Of a DNA stretch of 64,000 nucleotides, positions 17,326-25,725 are shown one piece after another. The stretch comes from Porticoccus sp. W117 (lineage in GTDB: Bacteria > Pseudomonadota > Gammaproteobacteria > Pseudomonadales > Porticoccaceae): assembly GCF_030341905.1 (NCBI RefSeq), contig NZ_JATAAF010000007.1:62001-126000 (forward strand), read 5' to 3'. The translations under genes and the position numbers were made by a program. The notes beneath the pieces are model-generated. The model was not told where the DNA came from. It saw nothing but the letters and a program-made list of their open reading frames with translations, and made no database searches. Position 1 is the first letter of the stretch. Every line of letters begins with the position of its first letter.

Positions 17326-20171
17326 TTGTTAATCGCGGATTGTTTGCACTCTCGCTGTGTGCGATTTTTGTACTGATCTGGGTGGCACTGGCGGCCAATG
17401 TGGATGAGGACGACCGCCTTTTGGCCAGCTTGGCGGAGCTGCGCACCATGAATGGTCAGCTCAACGAAGAAGTAGGGCGCAACTACATCGGCATCTCTGC
17501 CAACTACGATCCGCTGATTAGTTACCTCAATAACCTGCAGGGAAAAGCCACGGAGTTTGCCAGGCAGGTTGAAACGATAGAGAACAGTGCTGGTCGCCTG
17601 CAAAATTTCAGGGCGGCTTTGTCAGGAAAAGAGCAGCGTATTGAAGATTTTAAATTTCACAATTCGGTGATGCGATTAACCTGGCACCACTATCCAACGC
17701 TGACTCTGGGCACATTGCAAAACCTGGAAGAGCACGCGAATTCCGGTGATGCGACGAGTGTTGAACTGTTACTGCTGGCTAAAAAATTGGCGATGTCCAC
17801 CTCGTTGTTTGTAAACAGTGATCAAAGTGCAGATAGTGTGCGGGGCGACCTGAAAGCACTCAATAGCTTGCGGGAACGCTTCGGTAGCCACGAAGAAGAC
17901 CTTAATTTGCTGGCTGCTTATTCGGAAAAAATAATTGATTCTCAGGGCGTCCTTGACGATTTGACGGTCGAGATTTATGAGCATCGTCTGGAAGCAGCAT
18001 TTGATCAGATAGAGCGCTTTTTATTGCAAAAGCGCCAGGCTTCAGAGCAACGCATCGGGCTGCTGCGTATTGCGGCTCTGTTGGGGGCAATTTTCCTCAG
18101 TGGAGTAGTTATCTATCTGCTAAAAGGTATATATCGCACTTCGCGCAAACTCGACGCATCCCAGGAACAAGCGGACTTCCAGCAGTACGTGCTCAATGAA
18201 CACGCCATGGTGAGTATTATAGATACCGATGGTGTTATTCGGCAGGTATCGGATCGGTTCTGTGAGGTGCTCGGTTACCAGCGTGATGAGCTTGTTGGTA
18301 AACCCCGTTCAGTACTTTTTTCCGCGGAACACGACAGAGACGCCTACGCAAAAGTATGGCAATTGATAAACAGCGGCGAAACCTGGAAAGGAGAAGTCTG
18401 CCTGGACTGCAAAAATGGTGAAAAGTTTTGGTCCATCACCACTATTATCCCCAAGCAAAACCGCCACGGGGAAATTGTCGAGTTCATTTTTATCCGTACC
18501 GATATCAGCGAATTAAAACGTGCCGAAGCGGAGATATCGGTACTGGCGCGCCTGCCTGAAGAAAACCCGGAAGCAGTACTGCGTATCGACGAACAACACC
18601 GTGTGGTCTACGCCAATAAACCGGCCACCTACTTGTTAAATCACTGGGATATCGCTCAGGGAGACAGGGTGCCGGAAACCTGGCAGCTGTTGTTCGAAGA
18701 CCTGCGCCGTACTGGCCGCAACCAGGAAGTGGAAGTAGAGTCGGCAGGCCGCTGCTTTCTGTTATTGATTATTCCGGTTGCCGGTTCTCCCTATATCAAT
18801 ATTTACAGCCGCGACATTACTGCACGCAAAAAAGCGGAGAAAGAACTCGCTTATATGGCCTACCACGACGACCTGACCGGGCTGATCAATCGTGGAGCTT
18901 TTGAACAGGAACTGAACGCCGCTGTGCTCAGTGCCGCCAACGGAATTCTGGTTCATACCCTGATGTACATCGATCTCAACCAGTTCAAAATTGTCAACGA
19001 CACCTGCGGTCATGTGGCCGGAGATGAGCTGTTAAAACAGGTCACCCGTATTCTTAACGAAGCCGTGCGCAGCAGTGACATTGTTGGTCGTCTTGGCGGT
19101 GATGAATTTGGTGTAATTCTCTGGGGTTGCGATGTGGACGCTGCCATGAAAGTGGCTGAAAAAATTACCGCCATCATGCAGGGCTTCCGTTTTACCTGGA
19201 ATGAGTTGTTTTTTGATGTGGGGGCAAGTATCGGCGTAGTGAGAGTCGATGATGGTGGCAGTGGTGTGGAAGACTTGATGGGCAAGGCAGATGTGGCCTG
19301 TTATTCCGCCAAAGAAGAGGCCAGCAAGCATATTCACCTTTATCAGGAGCAGGCTTCAGAGGCCTCCACCCGACACAATGAAATGCATTGGGTGTCGAGA
19401 ATCACCAGAGCGCTGGAAAAAGACAGGTTTTGCCTGTTTGTGCAACCCATCGTGGCACTCAAGCCATCGGACGACAGACCCCGCTATGAAGTGTTGGTGC
19501 GTTTGAAAGATGACAATGGTGAACTCATCCCGCCGGGTGCTTTTTTGCCCGCGGCGGAACGCTTTAAGCAGATCACATTGATTGACAGTTGTGTGGTCAA
19601 TAAGATTTTCCAGTTTATGGCACAGCACACCGATTATATTGCCGAACATAATCCGGTGTTTTGTATCAACCTGTCGGGCACGTCATTGGGTGATACAGAG
19701 ATTCTGGAATTGGTGACCAAAAATTGCGAACAGTATCCAGATTATATGCAACACCTGCACTTTGAAGTGACAGAAACTTCAGCGGTCAAAGATTTTGCTG
19801 TGACCAGCAGTTTTATTGAGAAGTTTTTAATACTGGGTTGTGAAGGGATATCTCTGGATGACTTCGGCAGCGGTATGTCGTCTTTTGCCTATTTACAGCA
19901 GCTGCCTGTAGACGCCGTAAAAATCGATGGCTCCTTTGTGAAGGATATGGTTGGAAACGAGGTAAATTATTCCATCGTGAAATCTGTGCACGATATTGGT
20001 CACGCTCTGGGTATGGAAACGGTCGCCGAGTGGGTGGAAGATGCAGAAACTGTAGAACTTCTAAAAGAAGTAGGTGTGGATTACATTCAAGGCTATGTTA
20101 TATCAGCGCCGTTCCCCATCGAAGAGTTGTTGGCGGTGGAAAGCTGGCAGCGTTTTTCCCAAGTGGTTTAA
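17322..20171 (+). CDS. DAHL-PAS-GGDEF-EAL cyclic-di-GMP signalling protein
   Basis: Inner-membrane c-di-GMP enzyme, 949 residues. Order: N-terminal helix (5-25), helical periplasmic domain resembling DAHL (ELRTMNGQLNEEVG, NYDPLISYL; about 30-245), transmembrane helix (about 248-268), a PAS domain with PAC (about 285-400), a second weaker PAS (about 405-505), GGDEF (motif GGDEF near 592 preceded by an RSSD inhibitory I-site) and EAL (EVLVR near 723, LDDFGSGMSSFAYL, VKIDGSF, ETVAEWVE, YIQGY). Both catalytic motifs look intact, so synthase and phosphodiesterase activities are possible. GTG start overlaps the di-heme peroxidase stop by 4 bp. Confidence 0.92.
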   Translation: MIVNRGLFALSLCAIFVLIWVALAANVDEDDRLLASLAELRTMNGQLNEEVGRNYIGISANYDPLISYLNNLQGKATEFARQVETIENSAGRLQNFRAALSGKEQRIEDFKFHNSVMRLTWHHYPTLTLGTLQNLEEHANSGDATSVELLLLAKKLAMSTSLFVNSDQSADSVRGDLKALNSLRERFGSHEEDLNLLAAYSEKIIDSQGVLDDLTVEIYEHRLEAAFDQIERFLLQKRQASEQRIGLLRIAALLGAIFLSGVVIYLLKGIYRTSRKLDASQEQADFQQYVLNEHAMVSIIDTDGVIRQVSDRFCEVLGYQRDELVGKPRSVLFSAEHDRDAYAKVWQLINSGETWKGEVCLDCKNGEKFWSITTIIPKQNRHGEIVEFIFIRTDISELKRAEAEISVLARLPEENPEAVLRIDEQHRVVYANKPATYLLNHWDIAQGDRVPETWQLLFEDLRRTGRNQEVEVESAGRCFLLLIIPVAGSPYINIYSRDITARKKAEKELAYMAYHDDLTGLINRGAFEQELNAAVLSAANGILVHTLMYIDLNQFKIVNDTCGHVAGDELLKQVTRILNEAVRSSDIVGRLGGDEFGVILWGCDVDAAMKVAEKITAIMQGFRFTWNELFFDVGASIGVVRVDDGGSGVEDLMGKADVACYSAKEEASKHIHLYQEQASEASTRHNEMHWVSRITRALEKDRFCLFVQPIVALKPSDDRPRYEVLVRLKDDNGELIPPGAFLPAAERFKQITLIDSCVVNKIFQFMAQHTDYIAEHNPVFCINLSGTSLGDTEILELVTKNCEQYPDYMQHLHFEVTETSAVKDFAVTSSFIEKFLILGCEGISLDDFGSGMSSFAYLQQLPVDAVKIDGSFVKDMVGNEVNYSIVKSVHDIGHALGMETVAEWVEDAETVELLKEVGVDYIQGYVISAPFPIEELLAVESWQRFSQVV

Positions 20172-20190
20172 GCCTGTTCACTCTTTTTGC

Positions 20191-21795
20191 TCATTCATTG
20201 GTTACCAGAGCACTTGGCACTGCCGCCAATAACCGTCGGCAATAATCGGTTTTCGGTTGGTTAAACAGCTGTTCGGTTTTTCCGCTTTCAATAATTTCCC
20301 CCTGGTACATTACCGCCACCCGGTCGCAGAGCACTCGCACCACTGACAGGTCGTGAGAAATAAATAGCATGGTCAATTGCCTGTCTCGACTGAGCTGTAA
20401 AATCAATTCCAGAATCTGCGCCTGTATGGTCACATCCAAAGCGGAGACAGGTTCGTCTGCGACAATAAATTCCGGGTCGGTAGCGATGGCACGGCCAATG
20501 GCAATGCGCTGGCGCTGGCCGCCGGAAAATTCGTGAGGGTACTTGCGCACAAAGGCTCTGGCCAGCCCCACATCGTCCATCAGTGCAAGCACTTTTTCCG
20601 TAACGTTTTTGCGAGTTGCCAAACTGTGGTAGAGCAGGGGTTCTGCTAACGTGTCAAATACCGTCATACGTGGGTTCAGGGACGCGTAAGGATCCTGAAA
20701 GATCATTTGCATACGCCGCCGCAAAGGCAGCATTTGACGATTGTCGTGCCCCTGGATTTCCTCACCCTGATAGCTGATCTGGCCGCCAATTTTGGTGTTA
20801 CTGGCAGAAATCAGTTTCAGCAGTGCACGCCCAGTGGTGGACTTTCCTGAACCGGATTCTCCCACTAATCCCAATATTTCACCGCGATGAATATCCAGGC
20901 TGACGCCGTTTACTGCGGTCGTCCATTGTTGCTTTGCACCGGCAAACGCCACCTGCAAATTTCGGCCGCTAACCAGCGGAACATTATCGATAGATGGCGC
21001 ATTTTGTTTGCCCCCATGGGGAATGGCCGCCAGTAGTTGTTTGGTATAAGGGTGTTGAGGTTGTTCAAAAATATCTTGTTTCGACCCCTGTTCGACCACT
21101 TTTCCTTTCTGCATAACTGCCACGTTGTCGGCAATATCTGACACCACCGCCAAATCGTGGCTGATAAACAACACGGCTATGTTGTGGCGTTGTTGCAGCT
21201 GGTGAATCAACTGTAACACTTGCGCCTGTACGGTAACGTCCAGCGCCGTGGTAGGTTCGTCGCATATCAACAGTTTGGGTTCGGTAATCAATGCCATCGC
21301 AATCATTACCCGCTGGCGCATACCGCCAGAAAACTGATGGGGATAGTCATGGTAGCGTTGTTCCGGATTGGTAATACCCACTTCATCGAGCATGGCGATA
21401 GCTCGCTGGCGAGCTTCGCTGCGGGTGATGTCGCGGTGTTCCAGTAGAGGCTCAATCAGCTGTTCGCCCACAGTCAGGTGCGGCGTCAGGCTGGTCATGG
21501 GGTCTTGAAAAATAATGGCGATTTCGTTGCCGCGCACCTGACGCAATTCTTTTGCAGTCATTTGCAATAAATCGCGGCCATCAAACAGGGCGCTGCCACT
21601 TTCAATTTTCCCCGGCGGTTGTGGAATTAAATTGAGCAGGCTATAGCAGCTGACGGATTTTCCGGAACCGGATTCACCGACAATGGCGAGTGTTTCGCCA
21701 CGATCGATGGAAAAACTGACATCGTCCACCGACTTCACCACACCGTTGCGGGTGTGGAAGTAGGTGCGGAGATTTTTTACATCCAATAAAGACAT
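20191..21795 (-). CDS. Peptide ABC transporter, fused dual ATP-binding protein
   Basis: Cytosolic ATPase of an oligopeptide importer, with two complete ABC domains in one chain (534 residues), like YejF or a fused OppD-OppF. Each half has Walker A GESGSGKS, signature FSGGM or [14 protein letters not shown], and Walker [13 protein letters not shown] or [12 protein letters not shown], so both sites should hydrolyse ATP. ATG at 21795 (MSLLDVKNL) fits the family; the frame extends to 21858 but that part is repeat-derived. It is the last gene of the opp-like operon, separated from oppC by 280 bp filled with two nested repeats. Confidence 0.94.
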   Translation of the reverse strand: MSLLDVKNLRTYFHTRNGVVKSVDDVSFSIDRGETLAIVGESGSGKSVSCYSLLNLIPQPPGKIESGSALFDGRDLLQMTAKELRQVRGNEIAIIFQDPMTSLTPHLTVGEQLIEPLLEHRDITRSEARQRAIAMLDEVGITNPEQRYHDYPHQFSGGMRQRVMIAMALITEPKLLICDEPTTALDVTVQAQVLQLIHQLQQRHNIAVLFISHDLAVVSDIADNVAVMQKGKVVEQGSKQDIFEQPQHPYTKQLLAAIPHGGKQNAPSIDNVPLVSGRNLQVAFAGAKQQWTTAVNGVSLDIHRGEILGLVGESGSGKSTTGRALLKLISASNTKIGGQISYQGEEIQGHDNRQMLPLRRRMQMIFQDPYASLNPRMTVFDTLAEPLLYHSLATRKNVTEKVLALMDDVGLARAFVRKYPHEFSGGQRQRIAIGRAIATDPEFIVADEPVSALDVTIQAQILELILQLSRDRQLTMLFISHDLSVVRVLCDRVAVMYQGEIIESGKTEQLFNQPKTDYCRRLLAAVPSALVTNE

Positions 21796-21827
21796 AGTGG
21801 CTCTATATAGTTTTTGCGTGGATATCC

Positions 21828-21938
21828 GGGCCTTAGGCTGGTAAAGCTTTTCAGACACGCTGTGAATACCTCCCTGTAAGCTCCTTGGCCGCTATCCCTG
21901 CGGCCAAAGGTCTGAAAAGCTTCACCAGCCCAAGACCC
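21828..21938 (-). repeat. Nested inverted-repeat element, copy C
   Basis: Outer arms 21828-21856 and 21910-21938 pair over 29 bp with three mismatches, all G-U wobbles when read on the minus strand. Inside is an 8-bp hairpin TTGGCCGC/GCGGCCAA with loop TATCCCT (21885-21907) and the variant linker whose minus strand reads GAGCTTACAGGGAGGTATT then CACAGCGTGTC. It lies 33 bp upstream of the dual-ATPase start codon, inside the opp-like operon. Shares 34 identical bases with copy G. Confidence 0.95.
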
Positions 21939-21954
21939 TATTGCGGAGCTCGAA

Positions 21955-22064
21955 GGTATGAATAGAGGGTTGTCTGCTATGACCGCCGCCAGCATGGATG
22001 CTGGCGACGAGCCTACAGGGATGTATTTACGGCGTGTCATAGCAGACAACCCTCTGTTCATGCC
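21955..22064 (+). repeat. Nested inverted-repeat element, copy D
   Basis: Outer arms 21955-21983 and 22036-22064 pair over 29 bp with two mismatches, both U-G wobbles on the plus strand. Inner hairpin CGCCAGC-ATGGAT-GCTGGCG (21987-22006) and TACAGGGATGTA (22014-22025) are followed by ACGGCGTGTC. It lies 16 bp from copy C in opposite orientation and 11 bp past the oppC stop codon. Confidence 0.95.
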
Positions 22065-22075
22065 GGATGGAGAAA

Positions 22076-22957
22076 TCAATCCTTACTTGCCTTCGGGTCC
22101 AGCGCATCACGTAAACCATCACCCAGAAAATTCAAGGCAAATAACGTGATGGAAAGTGCCAACCCCGGGAAGATCAACAACCAGGGATATTCTTCCATGG
22201 TTTCCACGCCGTAGTTAATCAACAGACCCCACGAACTCTCTGGTGGCTGGATGCCGAGGCCCAGGAAACTCAAAAATGCTTCCAGCAACATCACATTGGG
22301 GATGGTAAGAGTGGTGTAAACAATCACCGGCCCCAGGGTGTTGGGAATGATATGGCGATGAAGGATCGCCCAGCGGGACAGGCCGATGGCAGTGGCCGCT
22401 TCCACAAATTCCTGATGACGGAGATTCTGTACCTGGCCTCGCACAATGCGGGCCATGGTCAGCCACTCCACCGCGCCGATAGCGAGAAACAGCAGCAGAA
22501 TATTTTTGCCGAATATCACCATCAGCAAAATAATAAAAATCATAAAGGGCAGTGCGTAGAGAATATCCACAAAGCGCATCATGGCAGCGTCAATGCGGCC
22601 CCCCGCATAGCCAGCAATAGCGCCGTACAGCACGCCGATAAGCAGCGCCACGCCGGTAGCCACAAACCCCACGGCCAACGATACACGGCCGCCGTACAGA
22701 ATACGGGTGAGCAGGTCACGGCCAAAGGTGTCGGTACCCAACCAGTGATCCCATGAAGGTGGGGTGGCGCCCAGTTCCAGATTCTGCAGGTCGTAAGGGT
22801 AAGGGGCAAGCCAGGGCGTCAGCAGAGATACCACGACCAGCAGGGAAAGCACCCCGAGGCCAAACAGTGCCAGACGGTTTTTGCCCAATCGTACCCAGGC
22901 GTCTTGCCACAGGCTGGTGCCTTTTTCAGCGGGCAGTGTGGATGTGGTGGTACTCAT
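22076..22957 (-). CDS. oppC: Peptide ABC transporter permease, OppC type
   Basis: Inner-membrane permease of 293 residues with an N-terminal OppC_N-type helix (LALFGLGVLSLLVVVSLL), the LGTDTFGRDLLTR signature, about six transmembrane helices and the EAA loop EFVEAATAIGLSRWAILHRH that contacts the ATPase. It ends in NFLGDGLRDALDPKASKD, typical of OppC/DppC. ATG at 22957 overlaps the oppB stop (ATGA) and has GGGGAGCAG upstream; an in-frame ATG at 23002 inside oppB is less likely. Peptide specificity cannot be predicted. Confidence 0.94.
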   Translation of the reverse strand: MSTTTSTLPAEKGTSLWQDAWVRLGKNRLALFGLGVLSLLVVVSLLTPWLAPYPYDLQNLELGATPPSWDHWLGTDTFGRDLLTRILYGGRVSLAVGFVATGVALLIGVLYGAIAGYAGGRIDAAMMRFVDILYALPFMIFIILLMVIFGKNILLLFLAIGAVEWLTMARIVRGQVQNLRHQEFVEAATAIGLSRWAILHRHIIPNTLGPVIVYTTLTIPNVMLLEAFLSFLGLGIQPPESSWGLLINYGVETMEEYPWLLIFPGLALSITLFALNFLGDGLRDALDPKASKD

Positions 22958-23892
22958 TGGCTGCTCCCCTGATATTGCTGGCGCAGTTTGGGGTTGAGCC
23001 ATACCGAGAGAATGTCTGACAGCAAGTTAAAAACAATAATCAAGGTGGCGAACAGTACGGTTGTGCCCATAATCAAGGTGTAGTCACGATTAAACGCGCC
23101 CTGAACGTAGAGACGCCCCATGCCGGGTATCTGGAAGACGGTTTCCACAACGAAGGAGCCGGACAGCAACCCGGCGAAAGCGGGCCCCAGAAACGCAACT
23201 ACCGGGATCAGGCCGCCTCGCAGTCCGTGCTTGAAGACAATGCGCCATTCCGGCAAGCCTTTGGCGCGGGCGGTGCGAATGTAATCCTGAGACATCACCT
23301 CCAGCATGCCGCCGCGGGACAGGCGTGCTACATAGGCGGCGTAGGCGGCACCCAGAGTGATTGCGGGTAGAATTTTATCGCCGGGTATCACCCCCCAGCC
23401 GGAAATCGGTAGCCAGTCCAGCCACAGCCCGAATACCAAAACTAACAGCGGCCCCAACAGAAAGGACGGCATGCAAATGCCCATCATGGCCACTGACATG
23501 GGCACATAGTCCTGGGCGCTGTTGGGGCGCAGCGCTGCAAATACCCCAGCGCTCACACCAATCAGTACCGCCACCAACATGGCGTAAATACCCAACTCGG
23601 CGGTGGCAGGCAAACCGGCAGCGATCAGTTCATTCACCGTGCGACCCACGTATTTGAAAGAAGGGCCAAACTCCCCTTGCAGCAGGTTGCCAAGGTAACT
23701 GACATACTGCTGCCATACAGGTTTGTCCAGCCCGTAGAGGGCTGTTAGCTCGGCGTACACTTCCGGAGGCATAGCCTTGTCGGAGGCTAGCGGGTCACCG
23801 GGGGCGGCGCGCACCAGGAAGAACGTTAAAGTCACCACTGCAAACAACACCGGTATGGCCTGGAGCAGTCGTATCAAGGTAAATCGCAACAT
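22954..23892 (-). CDS. oppB: Peptide ABC transporter permease, OppB type
   Basis: Inner-membrane permease, 312 residues, six predicted transmembrane helices beginning with TLIRLLQAIPVLFAVVTLTF. Family marks are APGDPL, the periplasmic loop LDKPVWQQYVSYLGNLLQGE, the EAA loop DYIRTARAKGLPEWRIVFKH and the C-terminal SDILSVWLNPKLR. ATG at 23892 follows the oppA stop by 3 bp, and the stop overlaps oppC, so oppA-B-C are tightly coupled. Confidence 0.94.
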   Translation of the reverse strand: MLRFTLIRLLQAIPVLFAVVTLTFFLVRAAPGDPLASDKAMPPEVYAELTALYGLDKPVWQQYVSYLGNLLQGEFGPSFKYVGRTVNELIAAGLPATAELGIYAMLVAVLIGVSAGVFAALRPNSAQDYVPMSVAMMGICMPSFLLGPLLVLVFGLWLDWLPISGWGVIPGDKILPAITLGAAYAAYVARLSRGGMLEVMSQDYIRTARAKGLPEWRIVFKHGLRGGLIPVVAFLGPAFAGLLSGSFVVETVFQIPGMGRLYVQGAFNRDYTLIMGTTVLFATLIIVFNLLSDILSVWLNPKLRQQYQGSSQ

Positions 23893-23895
23893 TAA

Positions 23896-25551
23896 TTACT
23901 GCTCGCTGTCAGGGTTTGGTTCGGGTTCAAGGTAAAAGTGGCTGAAGAATGGGCGATCCAGTAGGTTCGAGCTAAACCCCTTCAAAGAAGGATCTACCAG
24001 GTGACGAGTGGCGTAGGTGTAAATGGGAATGGCTGGCACTTCATCGAGAAGAATTTTTTCTGCTTTCATTAACAGATTGTGGCGCTCCTCGCGGCTGGTG
24101 GCCTGGGGTGCCTGTTCCAGCACCAGGCGATCGTATTCCGGGTTGTGCCAGCCGGTACGGTTGTTGCCACCGTCTTTGATCCACATATCCAGAAAGGTAT
24201 TGGGATCCAAATAGTCACCGATCCAGGAGGCGCGGGATATTTGAAATTTCCCACGTTTTTCCGAATCCAGATATACCTTCCAGTCTTCGTTGCGCAGGAT
24301 GATGTTGATATTCAGCTCCTTTTTCCACATTTGCTGAACAGCCACGGCAATTTTACGGTGAGTTTCTTTGGTGTTGTAAAGCACTTCCAGAGAATCGATA
24401 CCTTCGCCGTTGGGGTATCCCGCTTCTGCCAGCAGCTCCCGAGCCCGTTCAGGGTCGTAAATGAGGCTGGACTCGGCACTGTAACCGGCGGTGTTTGGTG
24501 GCGTAATGGTGTACGCGGGCAATTGCCCCTGTTTGGTAATGCGTTCAACAATTTTCTGGCGGTCTATAGCCAGCGCTAGCGCCCGTCGTACTTTTGGATC
24601 ATTCAAGGGCTTTATGCGGGTATTAAGGCGATAAAAATAGGTGCCGAGGTAGGGCTGGTTGCGCAATTGCTGCGGTGCATTTGTGCGGTAGAACTCGGTT
24701 TTATCGGCGGGTAATTCGTAGGTGTAGTGCAGCTGGTTGGCGCGAAACATTCGCTCCTCGGTGGTGACGTTTTCCGTGGGCAGAAAGCGAATACCGTTAA
24801 GGGCAACCTCATCTGCCTTGTGGTAGTGAGGATTTTTATCCACCGCAATATAGTTAAACAGCTTCCATTCCGATAACTGAAAGGCACCGTTACTGACCAT
24901 ATTGCCGGGTCGCGTCCAATGGCTGCCGCGCTTCCATGGGTCGCCGTGAGCTTCGATAGCGTTGCGAGGTACCGGGTAATAACTGTGGTGGCTGAGCAGG
25001 CCAAGAAAGTAGGGCGTGGGGTTTTCCAACTGAATTTGCAAAGTGTGGGAGTCAATAACGCGAATACCGACTTCATCAAAATTGCTGATGTCACCGCGCA
25101 GATAGGGCGTGGCGTTTTTGATGGGGTAATACATATAGCTGTACTGGTTGCCCAGCTTGGGGTGCATGGCGCGCCACAGGCTCCAGCGAAAATCTTCGGC
25201 GGTCACCGGCTCGCCATCAGACCAACGCGCCTTGGGGTTTAAATAAAATGTGTAGGTGGTGCCGTCATCACTGACCTGCCAACGCTGCGCGACACCGGGC
25301 GCTGGCTCCAGAGTTTCCGGGTGACTGTTTACCAAGGGCTCGAACAGCGCTTCCTGAATATAGGACTCCGGTACGCCGGTGGTTATATGGGGGTCAAGTT
25401 CCTGGGGTTCGGTGCCATTACCCCAATAGAGAATTCCCTCTCGGTTACCCCGCTCCACATTGGTTTCGCCAGCGCTGCAGGCAGTGAGTAACACCAATAG
25501 GGCAACGGCAACAGCAGGCACAAGGCGTTGTGCCGATAGAGATAGATTCAC
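23896..25551 (-). CDS. oppA: Periplasmic peptide-binding lipoprotein, OppA type
   Basis: Family 5 solute-binding protein of 551 residues that captures peptides for the OppBC importer. It has a lipoprotein signal with lipobox LLTAC (Cys25) and Ser at +2, implying lipid anchoring rather than a free periplasmic protein as in E. coli. OppA-like features: GTEPQELDPHITTGVPESYI, WSDGEPVTAEDFRWSL, GNQYSYMYYPIKNA and YLDPNTFLDMW. ATG at 25551. First gene of the operon oppA-oppB-oppC-dual ATPase. The ligand is probably short peptides; murein peptides are an alternative. Confidence 0.93.
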   Translation of the reverse strand: MNLSLSAQRLVPAVAVALLVLLTACSAGETNVERGNREGILYWGNGTEPQELDPHITTGVPESYIQEALFEPLVNSHPETLEPAPGVAQRWQVSDDGTTYTFYLNPKARWSDGEPVTAEDFRWSLWRAMHPKLGNQYSYMYYPIKNATPYLRGDISNFDEVGIRVIDSHTLQIQLENPTPYFLGLLSHHSYYPVPRNAIEAHGDPWKRGSHWTRPGNMVSNGAFQLSEWKLFNYIAVDKNPHYHKADEVALNGIRFLPTENVTTEERMFRANQLHYTYELPADKTEFYRTNAPQQLRNQPYLGTYFYRLNTRIKPLNDPKVRRALALAIDRQKIVERITKQGQLPAYTITPPNTAGYSAESSLIYDPERARELLAEAGYPNGEGIDSLEVLYNTKETHRKIAVAVQQMWKKELNINIILRNEDWKVYLDSEKRGKFQISRASWIGDYLDPNTFLDMWIKDGGNNRTGWHNPEYDRLVLEQAPQATSREERHNLLMKAEKILLDEVPAIPIYTYATRHLVDPSLKGFSSNLLDRPFFSHFYLEPEPNPDSEQ

Positions 25552-25666
25552 GCACCCTCCAAGGAATAATCAGAATAAATATTTGTGCTTATAACGGGTG
25601 ATCCTAACAAAGGTAGACAGGTTTGTGGCCGTTCTGGTTTGTTTTTTTAGTGCTTTCAGTGCAGAT

Positions 25667-25700
25667 ATAAAAACGGCGACCACAGGGCCGCCGTTTTTAT
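25667..25700 (-). terminator. Intrinsic terminator after the S9 peptidase gene
   Basis: Perfect 12-bp arms ATAAAAACGGCG (25667-25678) and CGCCGTTTTTAT (25689-25700) with a 10-nt loop, 26 bp past the peptidase stop. The A/T ends make it functional in either direction, but the upstream side is the oppA promoter region. The remaining 25552-25666 probably holds the oppA promoter; no clear hexamers were assigned. Confidence 0.85.
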
Positions 25701-25725
25701 TAACACTACTGCAAACCTTCAATCA

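Noticed and set aside
21777-22149. Small open frames over nested repeats C and D (both strands)
   Set aside because: They translate the palindromic elements themselves and similar peptides appear at other copies; non-coding repeat DNA is the better explanation.
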